From NCBI RefSeq assembly GCF_004361065.1, contig NZ_SELT01000016.1, positions 1 through 64,000 on the forward strand: a stretch of DNA of 64,000 bases, given 5' to 3'. The position numbers and the translations under genes were made by a program. The notes under the pieces are model-generated. The model was not told the origin of the DNA. It ran no database searches and saw nothing but the letters and a program-made list of their open reading frames with translations. Positions 8,019 to 16,980 of this stretch are shown here, piece after piece. The DNA comes from Cognatilysobacter terrigena (GTDB taxonomy: Bacteria > Pseudomonadota > Gammaproteobacteria > Xanthomonadales > Xanthomonadaceae). Position 1 is the stretch's first letter. Each line of letters starts with the position of its first letter.

Positions 8019-8381
8019 ATGTCCGATCCCCCCGTGCTGTTCCACAACAAGGCGAACTGCTCGAAATGCGCGGGCGCGCTGGAGTTGCTGCGGGCGAGCG
8101 GCATCGAGCCGGAGGTGGTCGACATCACCGTACAGCCGCTCGGTGCCGCGCAGCTGCGGGACATTGCGCGAATGACCGGCGCCCCGCTTCGCGCGTTGGT
8201 GCGAACCGGCGAAGCGGCGTACGCAGCGGCCGGGCTCGACGATGACAGCAGCGACGATGCACTGGCCGCCGCGATGGTGGCGCATCCGGAACTCGTCGAG
8301 CGGCCGATCCTGGTGCATCGCGGCCGCGCGGTGGTCGGCCGCCCGCCGGAACGCGTGCTGGAGCTGTTCGACCTCGGCTGA
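8019..8381 (+). CDS. ArsC/Spx-family thioredoxin-fold protein (arsenate reductase-like)
   Basis: This 120-aa protein starts at ATG 8019 with GAGGG upstream. FHNKANCSKC near the N-terminus gives the redox Cys (Cys14) with a second Cys three residues on (Cys17). Arg62, Arg95 (RPILV) and Arg108 (GRP) match the oxyanion-binding arginines of glutaredoxin-coupled arsenate reductases. The reaction would be arsenate to arsenite with glutathione/glutaredoxin. No ars operon lies nearby, so it may be a housekeeping YfgD/ArsC-type paralogue with another role. It is divergent from ku and its stop is 2 bases from the stop of the next, convergent gene. Confidence 0.85.
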   Translation: MSDPPVLFHNKANCSKCAGALELLRASGIEPEVVDITVQPLGAAQLRDIARMTGAPLRALVRTGEAAYAAAGLDDDSSDDALAAAMVAHPELVERPILVHRGRAVVGRPPERVLELFDLG

Positions 8382-8383
8382 GG

Positions 8384-10003
8384 TCAGACCACCTTGGTCA
8401 TGCGCAGCGCAGCAACGCGCGGCGGCGGTGCGAACGAATCGCTGCGTGCGTCTTCCCAGTACTGCTGGAAGACCGCATGCGGTGGCAGGCCCGTGAGCAG
8501 CGCACCGGGCTCGAGGAAGTTGTAGATCGCGGCGAGCGAACGCACTTCCGTTGGCGAGATGCGACGCAGGATGTGCTCGGGCCCGAGTTCGCCGGGGTGG
8601 CGCAGGCCCGCCGCACAGATGAGGTCGCGCAGCGCCTTGAGCGTGTTGTCGTGGAAGTTTGTCACGCGCGTGGCCTTGTCCGGCACGTGCAGGCCCTTCC
8701 AGCGCTTCGGATCCTGCGTCGCCACGCCCGTGGGGCAGCGATCGGTATGGCAGCTCTGCGCCTGGATGCAGCCCAGCGCGAACATGTAGCCGCGCCCCGC
8801 GTTGCACCAGTCGGCGCCCATCGCCATCGTCTTGGCGATATCGAAGCCGCTGATGATGCGGCCCGCCGCGCCGATGCGGATGCGGTCGCGAAGGTCGAGC
8901 CCCACCAGCGTGTTGTGCACGAGCATCAGCGCCTCGTGCATGGGCACGCCAACATGGTCGATGAACTCGGCGGGCGCGGCACCCGTGCCGCCTTCCGCAC
9001 CATCCACGACGATGAAGTCCGGCAGCAGGCCGGTCTCGTGCATCGCCTTCGCGATGCCGAACCACTCCCACGGATGACCGATCGCCAGCTTGAAGCCGGA
9101 GGGCTTGCCGCCCGACAGCGTGCGCAGGCGATCAACGAATTCCAGCAACCCCTTCGGTGTGTCGAACGTCGAATGGCGTGCCGGCGAGATGCAGTCGACG
9201 CCGATCGGTACCCCGCGCGTCGCCGCGATTTCCGGCGTCACCTTCGCGCCGGGCAGCACCCCACCGTGGCCCGGCTTCGCACCCTGCGACAGCTTGACCT
9301 CGATCATCCTGACCTGCGGATTCGCGGCGGCGGCCGCGAACTTCTCCTCGCTGAAACTGCCGTCGTCGTTGCGGCAGCCGAAGTAGCCGGATGCGACTTC
9401 CCACACCAGGTCGCCGCCGAATTCGCGGTGATACGACGAGATCGAGCCCTCGCCCGTGTCGTGGTAGAAGTTGCCGCCTTTCGCGCCCTTGTTGAGTGCG
9501 CGAATCGCGTTCGCCGACAGCGAGCCGAAGCTCATCGCGGAAATGTTGAACACGCTCGCCGAGTACGGCTTCGCGCGATGCGCGCCGATCGTGATGCGGA
9601 AATCGTGCGACATGTACTCCGACGGCTGCAGCGAATGGTTGATCCACTCGTAGTCGGTGCCGTAGATGTCCTGCAGCGTGCCGAACGGGCGCGTGTCGAG
9701 AACGGACTTGGACCGCTGGTACGCCAGCGCCCGCTCCTGCCGCGAAAACGGCACCTCTGCCGTGTCGGCCTCGATGAAGTACTGGCGCATTTCCGGGCCG
9801 ATCGCTTCGAGCCCGTAACGGAAGTGCGCGAGCAACGGATAGTTGCGGCGCAGCGTACTGCGCGTCTGCAGCAGGTCGACCGTGCCGAGCACCGCAAACG
9901 GTGCAAGCAGGACGATCGCGACGGCGCCCTCGCGCGTGACCGCATACCAGGCGATCGCCACCAGTGTCCCGATCAGTACGGCGATATAGAGCGCGTAACG
10001 CAT
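8384..10003 (-). CDS. Membrane-anchored FMN-binding glutamate synthase-like protein
   Basis: The protein has 539 residues from ATG 10003, chosen because AAGGAGG lies four bases upstream; the longer open frame to 10234 runs over the next gene. Two hydrophobic segments near residues 3-50 are followed by the glutamate synthase alpha-subunit FMN/3Fe-4S barrel (KGAKGGNFYHDTGEGSIS, LSQGAKPGHGG, DGAEGGTGAAP, CIQAQSCHTDRCPTGVATQ). The GltB amidotransferase domain is absent, so it cannot take ammonia from glutamine itself. The family (COG0069, stand-alone) is widespread with unclear substrate; a membrane-linked oxidoreductase role is inferred. A small conserved gene lies just upstream on the same strand. 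Confidence 0.9.
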   Translation of the reverse strand: MRYALYIAVLIGTLVAIAWYAVTREGAVAIVLLAPFAVLGTVDLLQTRSTLRRNYPLLAHFRYGLEAIGPEMRQYFIEADTAEVPFSRQERALAYQRSKSVLDTRPFGTLQDIYGTDYEWINHSLQPSEYMSHDFRITIGAHRAKPYSASVFNISAMSFGSLSANAIRALNKGAKGGNFYHDTGEGSISSYHREFGGDLVWEVASGYFGCRNDDGSFSEEKFAAAAANPQVRMIEVKLSQGAKPGHGGVLPGAKVTPEIAATRGVPIGVDCISPARHSTFDTPKGLLEFVDRLRTLSGGKPSGFKLAIGHPWEWFGIAKAMHETGLLPDFIVVDGAEGGTGAAPAEFIDHVGVPMHEALMLVHNTLVGLDLRDRIRIGAAGRIISGFDIAKTMAMGADWCNAGRGYMFALGCIQAQSCHTDRCPTGVATQDPKRWKGLHVPDKATRVTNFHDNTLKALRDLICAAGLRHPGELGPEHILRRISPTEVRSLAAIYNFLEPGALLTGLPPHAVFQQYWEDARSDSFAPPPRVAALRMTKVV

Positions 10004-10052
10004 GCGGCCTCCTTGACCCGGCGAGGATACCGGTCCGACGCGGCGGCCGCGC

Positions 10053-10394
10053 TCACGCGTCGTCGAGCGAGTCGTACCAAGCGGCGTACGGCGTGTTGCG
10101 CGCCATGCGGCGGTTGAGATCGGGCGAGCCGTCCTTCCACCACACGCGGCCCCGTTCGCCCTGCGCGATCTTGGCTTCGTGCACGCGCTTGCGGGCGCGC
10201 TTCTCGGCGGCGCCGTCTCCCGCCATGAGTGCATCCCGGATGTCCCGGCGCGCGCGCATCAGCGCTTGCGTGAGGCGTTCCCGCTCGTCCCGTGTCAGCG
10301 ACGGATCGGCACGTCGCCACAGGCGGCCACGCACCACGATGTAGCGGCCATCCGGCGTGACGGGCGGTGGCGAAGCAGGCTGCACCATGCGCAC
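10053..10394 (-). CDS. Conserved small protein of unknown function
   Basis: This 113-aa soluble protein has an N-terminal block DGRYIVVRGRLWRRADP, a charged helical middle (RDERERLTQALMRARRDIRD) and a C-terminal block GRVWWKDGSPDLNRRMARN. From memory, proteins with these two blocks occur in many proteobacteria without assigned function; this is recollection and was not searched. It has no signal peptide or membrane segment and is strongly basic. It reads into the glutamate-synthase-like gene 49 bases downstream, and the pair may be co-transcribed. No catalytic residue is evident. Confidence 0.75.
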   Translation of the reverse strand: MRMVQPASPPPVTPDGRYIVVRGRLWRRADPSLTRDERERLTQALMRARRDIRDALMAGDGAAEKRARKRVHEAKIAQGERGRVWWKDGSPDLNRRMARNTPYAAWYDSLDDA

Positions 10395-10431
10395 AGCCTG
10401 CGTGACGGCCGGTGGCGGCCGCGTCGTCGAG

Positions 10432-11127
10432 CTACTGGATCAGGTCGACCTGTTTGGCCGCCGTATACCAGAGCAGCCCGTAGTGGCCGTACGCATAGGT
10501 GTAGCTCGCGTTCTCGTTCCAGATCGACGAGGAGTGCACGCCGTTGACGGTGCACACGCCGCCGTAGCAGACCACTTCGTCGACGTAGGACTTGATCGAA
10601 TACATGCGCGCGCCGAACCGCTTGCCGTACAGGCCGTTGAGCAGCGGGCTCGACACCGACAGGCCGTAGTAGCCGCAGGTCGACGTCGCGACGTTGTGCG
10701 GATACGTGCCGCACGACCACAGGCCACGGAACGCACCGGCGATCCCCACGAACGAGTCGACGCGCGACGCCAGCCCGTTGCGGTAGATCTCACGCGCCGC
10801 GAGCGTCGCGCCCATCGAGTGACTGATCACGTCGATCTTGCCGGTGCACGACGCCGCTGCGGCGTCGACCAGCGCGTTGACGACCGGCGTCTCCTCGCTG
10901 CCTTCGTGGTCGTTGCACGCCGCGCACGTCTTGCTACCCCAGTTGGGGCGGAAGATCTGCGATGCGGTGTACCCGCGCGCGATGAGCTCGTTGTACGTCG
11001 CGTTGAAGTCCGAGGGCGACCCGGTGTTGCCGTGCACGAGGACGACCGAGTCGCGACACGCGGCCTGCGCGCCGGTGGCGAGCAACAGGGAGAACGCAAC
11101 GACGAGGATTCTTCCGGTCCAGCGCAT
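10432..11127 (-). CDS. Secreted lipase-family alpha/beta hydrolase
   Basis: The protein has 231 residues from ATG 11127 with AAGGAG five bases upstream. A signal peptide (MRWTGRILVVAFSLLLATGA, cleavage near AQA-AC) directs export. The mature part has the oxyanion-hole motif VVLVHGNTG and the nucleophile elbow ISHSMGA with Ser104; a His in YAYGHYG near the C-terminus fits the triad. Several Cys (in CRDS, TCAACN, WSCGTYP, TCGYYG, VVCYGGVC) probably form disulfides outside the cytoplasm. The substrate is probably an acylglycerol or ester. It is transcribed away from ccoN; the 337-base region between them holds its promoter. Confidence 0.88.
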   Translation of the reverse strand: MRWTGRILVVAFSLLLATGAQAACRDSVVLVHGNTGSPSDFNATYNELIARGYTASQIFRPNWGSKTCAACNDHEGSEETPVVNALVDAAAASCTGKIDVISHSMGATLAAREIYRNGLASRVDSFVGIAGAFRGLWSCGTYPHNVATSTCGYYGLSVSSPLLNGLYGKRFGARMYSIKSYVDEVVCYGGVCTVNGVHSSSIWNENASYTYAYGHYGLLWYTAAKQVDLIQ

Positions 11128-11222
11128 GTCGACTCCTTCGGGAGCGGCCGGCACGGCGCAGGCCTCGGTCTCCGCGCCGGACGTTACGGACGCACCACGG
11201 CCGCGCCTGCTGTACGAAAGGG

Positions 11223-11241
11223 CATGACGCGGCGCGTCATG
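11223..11241. repeat. 19-bp palindrome, possible operator
   Basis: CATGACGC-GGC-GCGTCATG has two perfect 8-bp arms with a 3-base centre. It lies about 100 bases upstream of the lipase start and about 240 upstream of ccoN. The symmetry suggests a dimeric regulator site, more likely for the lipase; the regulator is unknown. Confidence 0.45.
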
Positions 11242-11382
11242 ACGGACGGTCGCCGTCGCCGCGCAGGGCTGCGCTCTCCGGCGTGATCCCGGCGATGAAG
11301 GCGCCCATCCCCTTATCGGCGACCGCTCTGCGTTGGTAAAACCGACCTGTTCAGGCGGCCGGACGAACGCCGCCCTTCGCAC

Positions 11383-11396
11383 TTGATCGAGATCAA
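11383..11396 (+). promoter_or_regulatory. FNR box controlling ccoNOQP
   Basis: TTGAT-CGAG-ATCAA is an exact match to the FNR consensus TTGAT-N4-ATCAA. Its centre at 11389.5 predicts a class II start point (-41.5) at about 11431, leaving a 34-base leader before ccoN. The fnr gene itself lies at 20245-21012, and the same box precedes hemN. Confidence 0.85.
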
Positions 11397-11464
11397 GTCC
11401 GACGTGAACGCGATGTCGAGAATTTCGTCTCGACACCCGGGACCGCCCGGACAGGGCTCGATCG

Positions 11465-12934
11465 ATGACCACCGCAACGCCGGCCGCACCTGTCCTGCGT
11501 CCCGGGACGCCCCCGCCCGCCACGGCGCCCGCGCGCTCGCCGGCCTACAACGACCGCATCGTCGTGCAGTTCTCGCTCGCCACGGTGCTCTGGGGCATCG
11601 TCGGCATGGCGGTCGGCGCGCTCATCGCGGCGCAGCTGTACTGGCCCGACATCGGCCACGGCATTCCGTGGCTGAGCTATGGGCGCATCCGTCCGTTGCA
11701 CACCAACGCCGTGATCTTCGCCTTCGGCGGGTCGGCGCTGATGGCCACGAGCCTCCACGTCGTGCAGCGCACGTGCGGCGTGCGGCTGCTGTCCGACAGG
11801 CTCGCATCATTCGTGTTCTGGGGTTGGCAGGCGATCATCGTGTCGGCGGCGATCACGCTGCCGATGGGCCTGACGCAGGGCAAGGAATACGCCGAGCTCG
11901 AATGGCCGATCGACCTGGCCATCGCGGTCGTCTGGGTCGCCTATGGCGTGCTGTTCTTCGGAACGATCGCCAAGCGCAAGACACCGCACATCTACGTCGC
12001 CAACTGGTTCTACGGCAGCTTCATCATCGCGGTCGCGCTCCTGCACATCGTCAACAACATCGCGATTCCCGCCGGTGCGTTCAAGTCGTACAGCGTGTAC
12101 AGCGGCGCGGTCGATGCGATGGTGCAGTGGTGGTACGGGCACAACGCGGTCGGCTTCTTCCTGACTGCCGGCTTCCTCGGGATGATGTACTACTTCGTTC
12201 CGAAGCAGGCGCAGCGGCCGATCTATTCGTATCGGCTGTCGATCGTGCACTTCTGGGCGCTGATCGCGGTCTACATGTGGGCGGGCCCGCACCACCTGCA
12301 GTACACGGCGCTGCCCGACTGGGCGCAGTCGCTCGGCATGGTGTTCTCGTTGATCCTGCTGGCGCCGTCGTGGGGCGGCGCCATCAACGGGATCATGACG
12401 CTGTCGGGCGTGTGGCATAAGTTGCGCACCGACCCGATCCTGAAGTTCCTCATCGTCTCGCTCAGCTTCTACATGATGAGCACGTTCGAGGGGCCGATGA
12501 TGTCGATCAAGACGGTCAACTCGCTCTCGCACTACACCGACTGGACGATCGGCCACGTGCACGCCGGCGCGCTCGGCTGGGTGGCGATGATCACCGTCGG
12601 TTCGATTTATTCGATGCTTCCGCGCCTGGTGGGCGTCGACAGGATGTACTCGGTCAAGGCGATCGACACGCACTTCTGGCTGCACACCGTCGGCGTCGTG
12701 TTCTACATCGTCGCCATGTGGATCGCGGGCGTGACGCAGGGCCTGATGTGGCGCGCGACGAATCCCGACGGAACGCTGACCTACAGCTTCGTCGAAGCCC
12801 TCAACGCCACCTATCCGTACTACCTGATCCGCCTCGGCGGCGGCCTGCTCGTGCTCGCCGGCATGGGGCTGATGGGGTGGAACGTGCTGAAAACGATCGG
12901 CGCCGGACGCATGCCGGCCAACGTGCGCGCCTGA
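11465..12934 (+). CDS. ccoN: cbb3-type cytochrome c oxidase subunit I
   Basis: This 489-aa catalytic subunit reduces oxygen to water at a haem b3-CuB centre in the inner membrane. About a dozen transmembrane helices follow a Pro/Ala-rich N-terminus. Conserved His ligands appear in [33 protein letters not shown] and [14 protein letters not shown]. Length is typical of the family. It is the first gene of ccoNOQP, preceded by the FNR box, with ccoO 10 bases downstream. The ribosome site is weak. High-affinity cbb3 oxidases serve at low oxygen, which agrees with FNR control. Confidence 0.97.
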   Translation: MTTATPAAPVLRPGTPPPATAPARSPAYNDRIVVQFSLATVLWGIVGMAVGALIAAQLYWPDIGHGIPWLSYGRIRPLHTNAVIFAFGGSALMATSLHVVQRTCGVRLLSDRLASFVFWGWQAIIVSAAITLPMGLTQGKEYAELEWPIDLAIAVVWVAYGVLFFGTIAKRKTPHIYVANWFYGSFIIAVALLHIVNNIAIPAGAFKSYSVYSGAVDAMVQWWYGHNAVGFFLTAGFLGMMYYFVPKQAQRPIYSYRLSIVHFWALIAVYMWAGPHHLQYTALPDWAQSLGMVFSLILLAPSWGGAINGIMTLSGVWHKLRTDPILKFLIVSLSFYMMSTFEGPMMSIKTVNSLSHYTDWTIGHVHAGALGWVAMITVGSIYSMLPRLVGVDRMYSVKAIDTHFWLHTVGVVFYIVAMWIAGVTQGLMWRATNPDGTLTYSFVEALNATYPYYLIRLGGGLLVLAGMGLMGWNVLKTIGAGRMPANVRA

Positions 12935-12944
12935 GGAGCCGACC

Positions 12945-13562
12945 ATGAGCAGCAATGCACACGAGAAGATCGAGAAGAACGTCGGCCTGATGGCGATGCT
13001 GATCGCGGTGGCGGTGTCGTTCGGCGGCCTCGCTGAGATCGTTCCGCTGATGCACCAGGCGGAAGCCATCAAGCCGCTGCCGGGCATCAAGCCCTACCCC
13101 GCGCTGCAGCTCGCCGGGCGCGACGTCTACATCCGCGAGGGTTGCTACAACTGCCACTCGCAGATGGTGCGCACGCTGCGCTTCGAGACCGAGCGCTACG
13201 GTCACTACTCGCTCGCCGGCGAGTCCGTCTACGACCACCCGTTCCAGTGGGGCAGCAAGCGCACGGGACCGGATCTGGCGCGCGTCGGCGGGCGCTACTC
13301 GGACGACTGGCACCGCGTGCACCTCAACAACCCGCGCGACGTCGTGCCCGAATCCAACATGCCCGCCTTCCCGTGGCTGGAGACGAACCACGTCGACGGC
13401 GCGGACATCACGTCGCACATGAAGGCGCTGCGCGCGATCGGTGATCCCTACACCGATGCCGATATCGCGGGCGTGGCGAACGCCGTGGAGGGCAAGACCG
13501 AGATGGACGCCGTCATCGCCTACCTGCAGGGCCTCGGCAAGAACGCACCGAGGGGAGGCTGA
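12945..13562 (+). CDS. ccoO: cbb3-type cytochrome c oxidase subunit II (mono-haem cytochrome c)
   Basis: This 205-aa protein has one N-terminal membrane anchor (about residues 14-36) and a periplasmic cytochrome c domain with the haem-attachment motif CYNCH at 67-71. Met in SNMPAFPW is a likely axial ligand. It passes electrons from CcoP to CcoN. GAGG precedes its ATG; it is the second gene of the operon, directly followed by ccoQ. Length and motifs are standard. Confidence 0.97.
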   Translation: MSSNAHEKIEKNVGLMAMLIAVAVSFGGLAEIVPLMHQAEAIKPLPGIKPYPALQLAGRDVYIREGCYNCHSQMVRTLRFETERYGHYSLAGESVYDHPFQWGSKRTGPDLARVGGRYSDDWHRVHLNNPRDVVPESNMPAFPWLETNHVDGADITSHMKALRAIGDPYTDADIAGVANAVEGKTEMDAVIAYLQGLGKNAPRGG

Positions 13563-13565
13563 GCC

Positions 13566-13706
13566 ATGGTCGCCGGAATCGTCACCGCCATCCTGCTCGC
13601 GCTCTTCCTGACGGGCTGGGTCTGGGCCTGGCGCCCCGCGCGTAAGGCCGAATTCGACGCCGCGGCGCGCCTGCCGCTCATGGATAACGAGGAGACGTCG
13701 CGATGA
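13566..13706 (+). CDS. ccoQ: cbb3-type oxidase small subunit IV
   Basis: This 46-aa gene is easily missed. The protein starts MVAGIVTAILLALFLTGWVW, a single membrane helix, then a short cytoplasmic tail (RPARKAEFDAAARLP). The stop overlaps the ccoP start as ATGA. Position between ccoO and ccoP and the family-like WAWRP-KAEFD pattern identify CcoQ, which stabilises the assembled oxidase. Confidence 0.93.
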   Translation: MVAGIVTAILLALFLTGWVWAWRPARKAEFDAAARLPLMDNEETSR

Positions 13707-14629
13707 GCCCGAGCTGGTCGTGGTACGTGATCGCACTCGTGGTGCTGAACATCGTCGGCTGCGTCTGGCTGCTGTGGTGGACGTCGCGTCGCCGCCCCGG
13801 CGACCCCAAGCCGACCGACACCAGCCACATCTGGGACGACGACCTCACCGAATACAACAAGCCGCTGCCGCGATGGTGGATCAACCTCTTCTACATCACG
13901 ATCGTGTTCTCGGTCGGCTACATGGTGTGGTTCGGCGGGTTCGGCAGCCTGAAGGGCTATAGCGGCTGGTCGTCACAGGGCGAGTATGCGCTGCAGAAGT
14001 CGAAGGAAGACGCGAAGCTCGAGGAGTCGTTCGCACGCTTCGCCGGCCAGCCCATCGATGCGATCGCGCGCGATCCGCATGCCGTGTCGATTGGTCATTC
14101 GATCTTCGCGAACACCTGCTCGGGCTGCCACGGCTCGTCGGCCAAGGGCGCGATCGGCTATCCCAACCTCACCGACGACATCTGGCATTGGGGCGGCACG
14201 CCCGATCGCATCCTGCAAACCGTGCTCGACGGCCGCGAAGGCGTCATGCCGGAATGGGGCAAGGTGCTCACCGGCATGGGCGGCCCGAATGCAGTGGATT
14301 ACGTCGCGAGCTACGTGCAGTCGCTGTCGGATCCGAACGGCGTGCAGAACAACTTCATGGCCGCGCAGGGCAAAACGCTGTACGACGGCGTGTGCGTCGC
14401 CTGCCACGGGCCGAATGGCAAGGGCAACATGGACATGGGCGCGCCCGACCTCACCGACGGCTACTGGCTGTACGGCGGCGACAAGGCGCAGATCGCCGCG
14501 ACCATCACGAACGGACGTCACGGCGTGATGCCCGCGCACCGCGAGCTCCTCGGCGACACCCGCGCACGTCTGGTGGCCGCGTACGTGTGGTCGCTGTCGC
14601 ACCCGCCCGCGCAGGTCGCGGCGAAGTAA
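13703..14629 (+). CDS. ccoP: cbb3-type cytochrome c oxidase subunit III (di-haem)
   Basis: This 308-aa protein has two N-terminal membrane segments (about 7-27 and 57-78) followed by two cytochrome c domains with CSGCH at 139-143 and CVACH at 231-235. Met ligands occur in GVMPEW and GVMPAH. It accepts electrons from soluble cytochrome c and hands them to CcoO. It overlaps ccoQ by four bases (ATGA). A GGAGCG follows before the next gene, continuing the operon. Confidence 0.97.
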   Translation: MSPSWSWYVIALVVLNIVGCVWLLWWTSRRRPGDPKPTDTSHIWDDDLTEYNKPLPRWWINLFYITIVFSVGYMVWFGGFGSLKGYSGWSSQGEYALQKSKEDAKLEESFARFAGQPIDAIARDPHAVSIGHSIFANTCSGCHGSSAKGAIGYPNLTDDIWHWGGTPDRILQTVLDGREGVMPEWGKVLTGMGGPNAVDYVASYVQSLSDPNGVQNNFMAAQGKTLYDGVCVACHGPNGKGNMDMGAPDLTDGYWLYGGDKAQIAATITNGRHGVMPAHRELLGDTRARLVAAYVWSLSHPPAQVAAK

Positions 14630-14638
14630 GGAGCGCGC

Positions 14639-14935
14639 ATGTCGCAGACGTCGCCCGTGTTCGATCACCCACCACGCCCGATGGCGCAGCGCGTCGGCGC
14701 CATCCTCTGGCCGAGCTTCTTCGCCGCGGGCGTTGCGACGATGGTGTTCTTCGCCATCGTCGACCCGCTCGCGCTGCGCGACATGACCTTCCCGCAGCTG
14801 CCGATGAGCCGCGAGCTGGGCTACACGCTGGGTTTCTTCACCCTCTGGGTTGCGACGTCGGCGTCCAGCCTGTTCACCTGGATCCTGCTGAGGCCAGCGA
14901 GCCGCTTCAACCGGCCGCTGTCCGGCGATGCGTGA
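14639..14935 (+). CDS. Small two-helix membrane protein inside the cco operon
   Basis: This 98-aa protein has two clear hydrophobic segments (about 20-42 and 63-85) and short charged termini. There is no haem or metal motif. It lies 9 bases after ccoP with AAGGAGCG in front and overlaps ccoG by one base, so it is made together with the oxidase. The family is not recognised. Candidate roles are an extra cbb3 subunit or an assembly helper; neither is shown by the sequence. Confidence 0.8.
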   Translation: MSQTSPVFDHPPRPMAQRVGAILWPSFFAAGVATMVFFAIVDPLALRDMTFPQLPMSRELGYTLGFFTLWVATSASSLFTWILLRPASRFNRPLSGDA

Positions 14936-16482
14936 TGAGTCGTTCGATTCCACTTGAGATGCTCGACGAGCCCGCGGGACTCTACATCAGCGAGCGCAAG
15001 GTCTATCCACGTGCGGTCACCGGCCCGCTCGCGCGCCTGCGCGTGGCGGCAGTGGTCTGGCTGCTCGGGATGTTCTACGCATTCCCGTGGTTGCAATGGG
15101 ACGGTCGACAGGCCCTGCTGTTCGACCTGCCCGCGCGCAAGTTCCACGTGTTCGCGCTGACGTTCTGGCCGCAGGATTTCCTTTTCCTCGCGCTGCTCCT
15201 GATCGTCGCCGCGCTGTCGCTGTTCTTCTTCACCGCGCTCGCCGGCCGCCTCTGGTGCGGCTACGCATGCCCGCAGACGGTGTGGACCGAAGTCTTTCTG
15301 TGGATGGAGACGTGGGCGGAAGGCGACCGCGCTAAGCGCATCAAGCTCGACGCCGGCCCGTGGACGCGCGAGAAGGTCCTGCGCAAGGGGGCGAAACACG
15401 CGTTGTGGGCGATCTTCGCGCTGTGGACCGGCTTCACGTTCGTCGGATTCTTCACTCCGATCACCGATCTCGCCGCGCGTCTCCATCCGTTCGCCTGGGG
15501 CGGATGGGAGACGTTCTGGGTGCTGTTCTATGGCGTCGCGACCTGGGGCAACGCAGGTTTCCTGCGCGAGCAGGTCTGCAAGTACATGTGCCCGTACGCG
15601 CGCTTCCAGAGTGCGATGTTCGATCGCAACACGCTGCTGATCGCCTACGACCCGATGCGCGGCGAACCGCGCGGCCCGCGCAAGCGCGGCCTCCCGAGCG
15701 TGCTCGATCGCGCGCGCGGCCTGCTCGATCGCGCGCTGGCCTACGACTACGTGTTCCGCGCCGCACAACACCCGTCGGCCGCAGCAGCAGCCACGGGCGC
15801 GGGCGGCACGATCACGTTCGCCGGCGCGGGCATCGGCGCGGAACCGCTGCCGAAGTTCGCGCCCAATGAGTTGGGCGACTGCATCGACTGCACGATCTGC
15901 GTGCAGGTCTGCCCCACGGGCATCGACATCCGCAATGGCCTGCAATACGAGTGCATCGCCTGCGGTGCCTGCGTCGACGCGTGCAACGACGTGATGGGCA
16001 AGCTCGGCTATCCGAAAGGCCTTGTCCGCTACACCACGCAGAACGCACTCGACGGCCGCACCGGGCGCATCGTTCGCCCGCGCATCGTCGTCTACGGCGC
16101 CCTGCTGCTCGCACTGACCGTCGGGTGGGCCTGGGGCGTGACGCATCGTGCGCCGCTCACCGTCGAAGCAATCCGCGACCGCAATGCACTCTATCGCCCG
16201 GTCGTCGATGGCATCGACAACGGCTACACGCTCAAGCTCGCGAACAAGACCGACGCGGCGCAACGCTATGTCATCGGTCTCGACAATGCCCCGGCCGGCC
16301 TGCAGCTGCGCGGCTTGCCGATGACGATCACCGTGCCCGCGCAGTCGGTCGTGCCGATCGAAGTGACCGTGCATGGCGGCAACGACATCGCGGGGCGCCG
16401 CCCGATCCGCTTCGTCGTCGAATCGGCCGACAAGAGCGCGCGCGACGTCGTCGACAGCAGTTTCTTTGGACCCCTGCAATGA
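14935..16482 (+). CDS. ccoG: Cytochrome c oxidase accessory protein CcoG (FixG/RdxA)
   Basis: The protein has 515 residues from ATG 14935, which overlaps the preceding stop (TGATG). Five membrane segments alternate with Cys motifs: RLWCGYACPQTVW, CKYMCPYARFQ, and a polyferredoxin part CIDCTICVQVCPTG and CIACGACVDAC for two 4Fe-4S clusters. A periplasmic Ig-like domain (about 385-515) closes the protein. CcoG is thought to reduce Cu(II) to Cu(I) for CuB insertion into CcoN. ccoH overlaps by four bases. Confidence 0.95.
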   Translation: MSRSIPLEMLDEPAGLYISERKVYPRAVTGPLARLRVAAVVWLLGMFYAFPWLQWDGRQALLFDLPARKFHVFALTFWPQDFLFLALLLIVAALSLFFFTALAGRLWCGYACPQTVWTEVFLWMETWAEGDRAKRIKLDAGPWTREKVLRKGAKHALWAIFALWTGFTFVGFFTPITDLAARLHPFAWGGWETFWVLFYGVATWGNAGFLREQVCKYMCPYARFQSAMFDRNTLLIAYDPMRGEPRGPRKRGLPSVLDRARGLLDRALAYDYVFRAAQHPSAAAAATGAGGTITFAGAGIGAEPLPKFAPNELGDCIDCTICVQVCPTGIDIRNGLQYECIACGACVDACNDVMGKLGYPKGLVRYTTQNALDGRTGRIVRPRIVVYGALLLALTVGWAWGVTHRAPLTVEAIRDRNALYRPVVDGIDNGYTLKLANKTDAAQRYVIGLDNAPAGLQLRGLPMTITVPAQSVVPIEVTVHGGNDIAGRRPIRFVVESADKSARDVVDSSFFGPLQ

Positions 16483-16979
16483 ACGACCGCGAGAACTCGC
16501 CCTGGCGCAACCCCGTGATGTGGCTGGTGGTCGGCCTGCCCGTGCTGTCGATGATCTTCGGCATCGGTCTCGTGGTGATCGCGAATCGTGATTCGGACGA
16601 CGCCATCGCCGACAAGGTCGACCGCACCGCGCAGATGCAGATCGCGGACCTCGGCCCCGACGCGCTCGCGAAGCAGCGTCGTCTCAGCGCCGTCGTGCGC
16701 GTCGCCGGTGGCGCGGTCGAAGTGATTCCGGTGAACGGCGAGTTCGATCGACATCGCCCGCTGCGCGTGCGCTTCCTGCATCCCGCACATTCGGCGGGCG
16801 ACCTGGCCATAACGCTGCCGCCGACGGACGACGGCTGGCGCGCGCAGCAGGCCGTCGACGCGAGCAGCGAGTGGAACGTCCGCGTCGAGCCCGTCGATGG
16901 CTGCTGGCGCATCGGCGGTCGCCTGCCGAAGGGGCAGCAGGCCGCGGCATTGACGCCCGCGTTGCAGGGCGGCGACTGA
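16479..16979 (+). CDS. ccoH: FixH/CcoH family assembly protein
   Basis: The protein has 166 residues from ATG 16479 (ATGA overlap with ccoG). A single membrane helix at about 13-34 is followed by a periplasmic domain of beta strands ending in GCWRIGGRLPKG. This is the FixH architecture. CcoH is needed to assemble or stabilise cbb3 oxidase in studied bacteria. Its place between ccoG and ccoI is the standard order. Confidence 0.9.
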   Translation: MNDRENSPWRNPVMWLVVGLPVLSMIFGIGLVVIANRDSDDAIADKVDRTAQMQIADLGPDALAKQRRLSAVVRVAGGAVEVIPVNGEFDRHRPLRVRFLHPAHSAGDLAITLPPTDDGWRAQQAVDASSEWNVRVEPVDGCWRIGGRLPKGQQAAALTPALQGGD

Positions 16980-16980
16980 C

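Larger units (their letters stand above)
11128..11464. other. Divergent intergenic region, lipase / ccoN
   Basis: This 337-base region has no convincing gene. It contains a 19-bp palindrome at 11223-11241, an FNR box at 11383-11396 and an AT-richer stretch GAGAATTT around 11418-11425 in the right place for a -10 element of the ccoN promoter. No other structure was seen. Confidence 0.7.
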
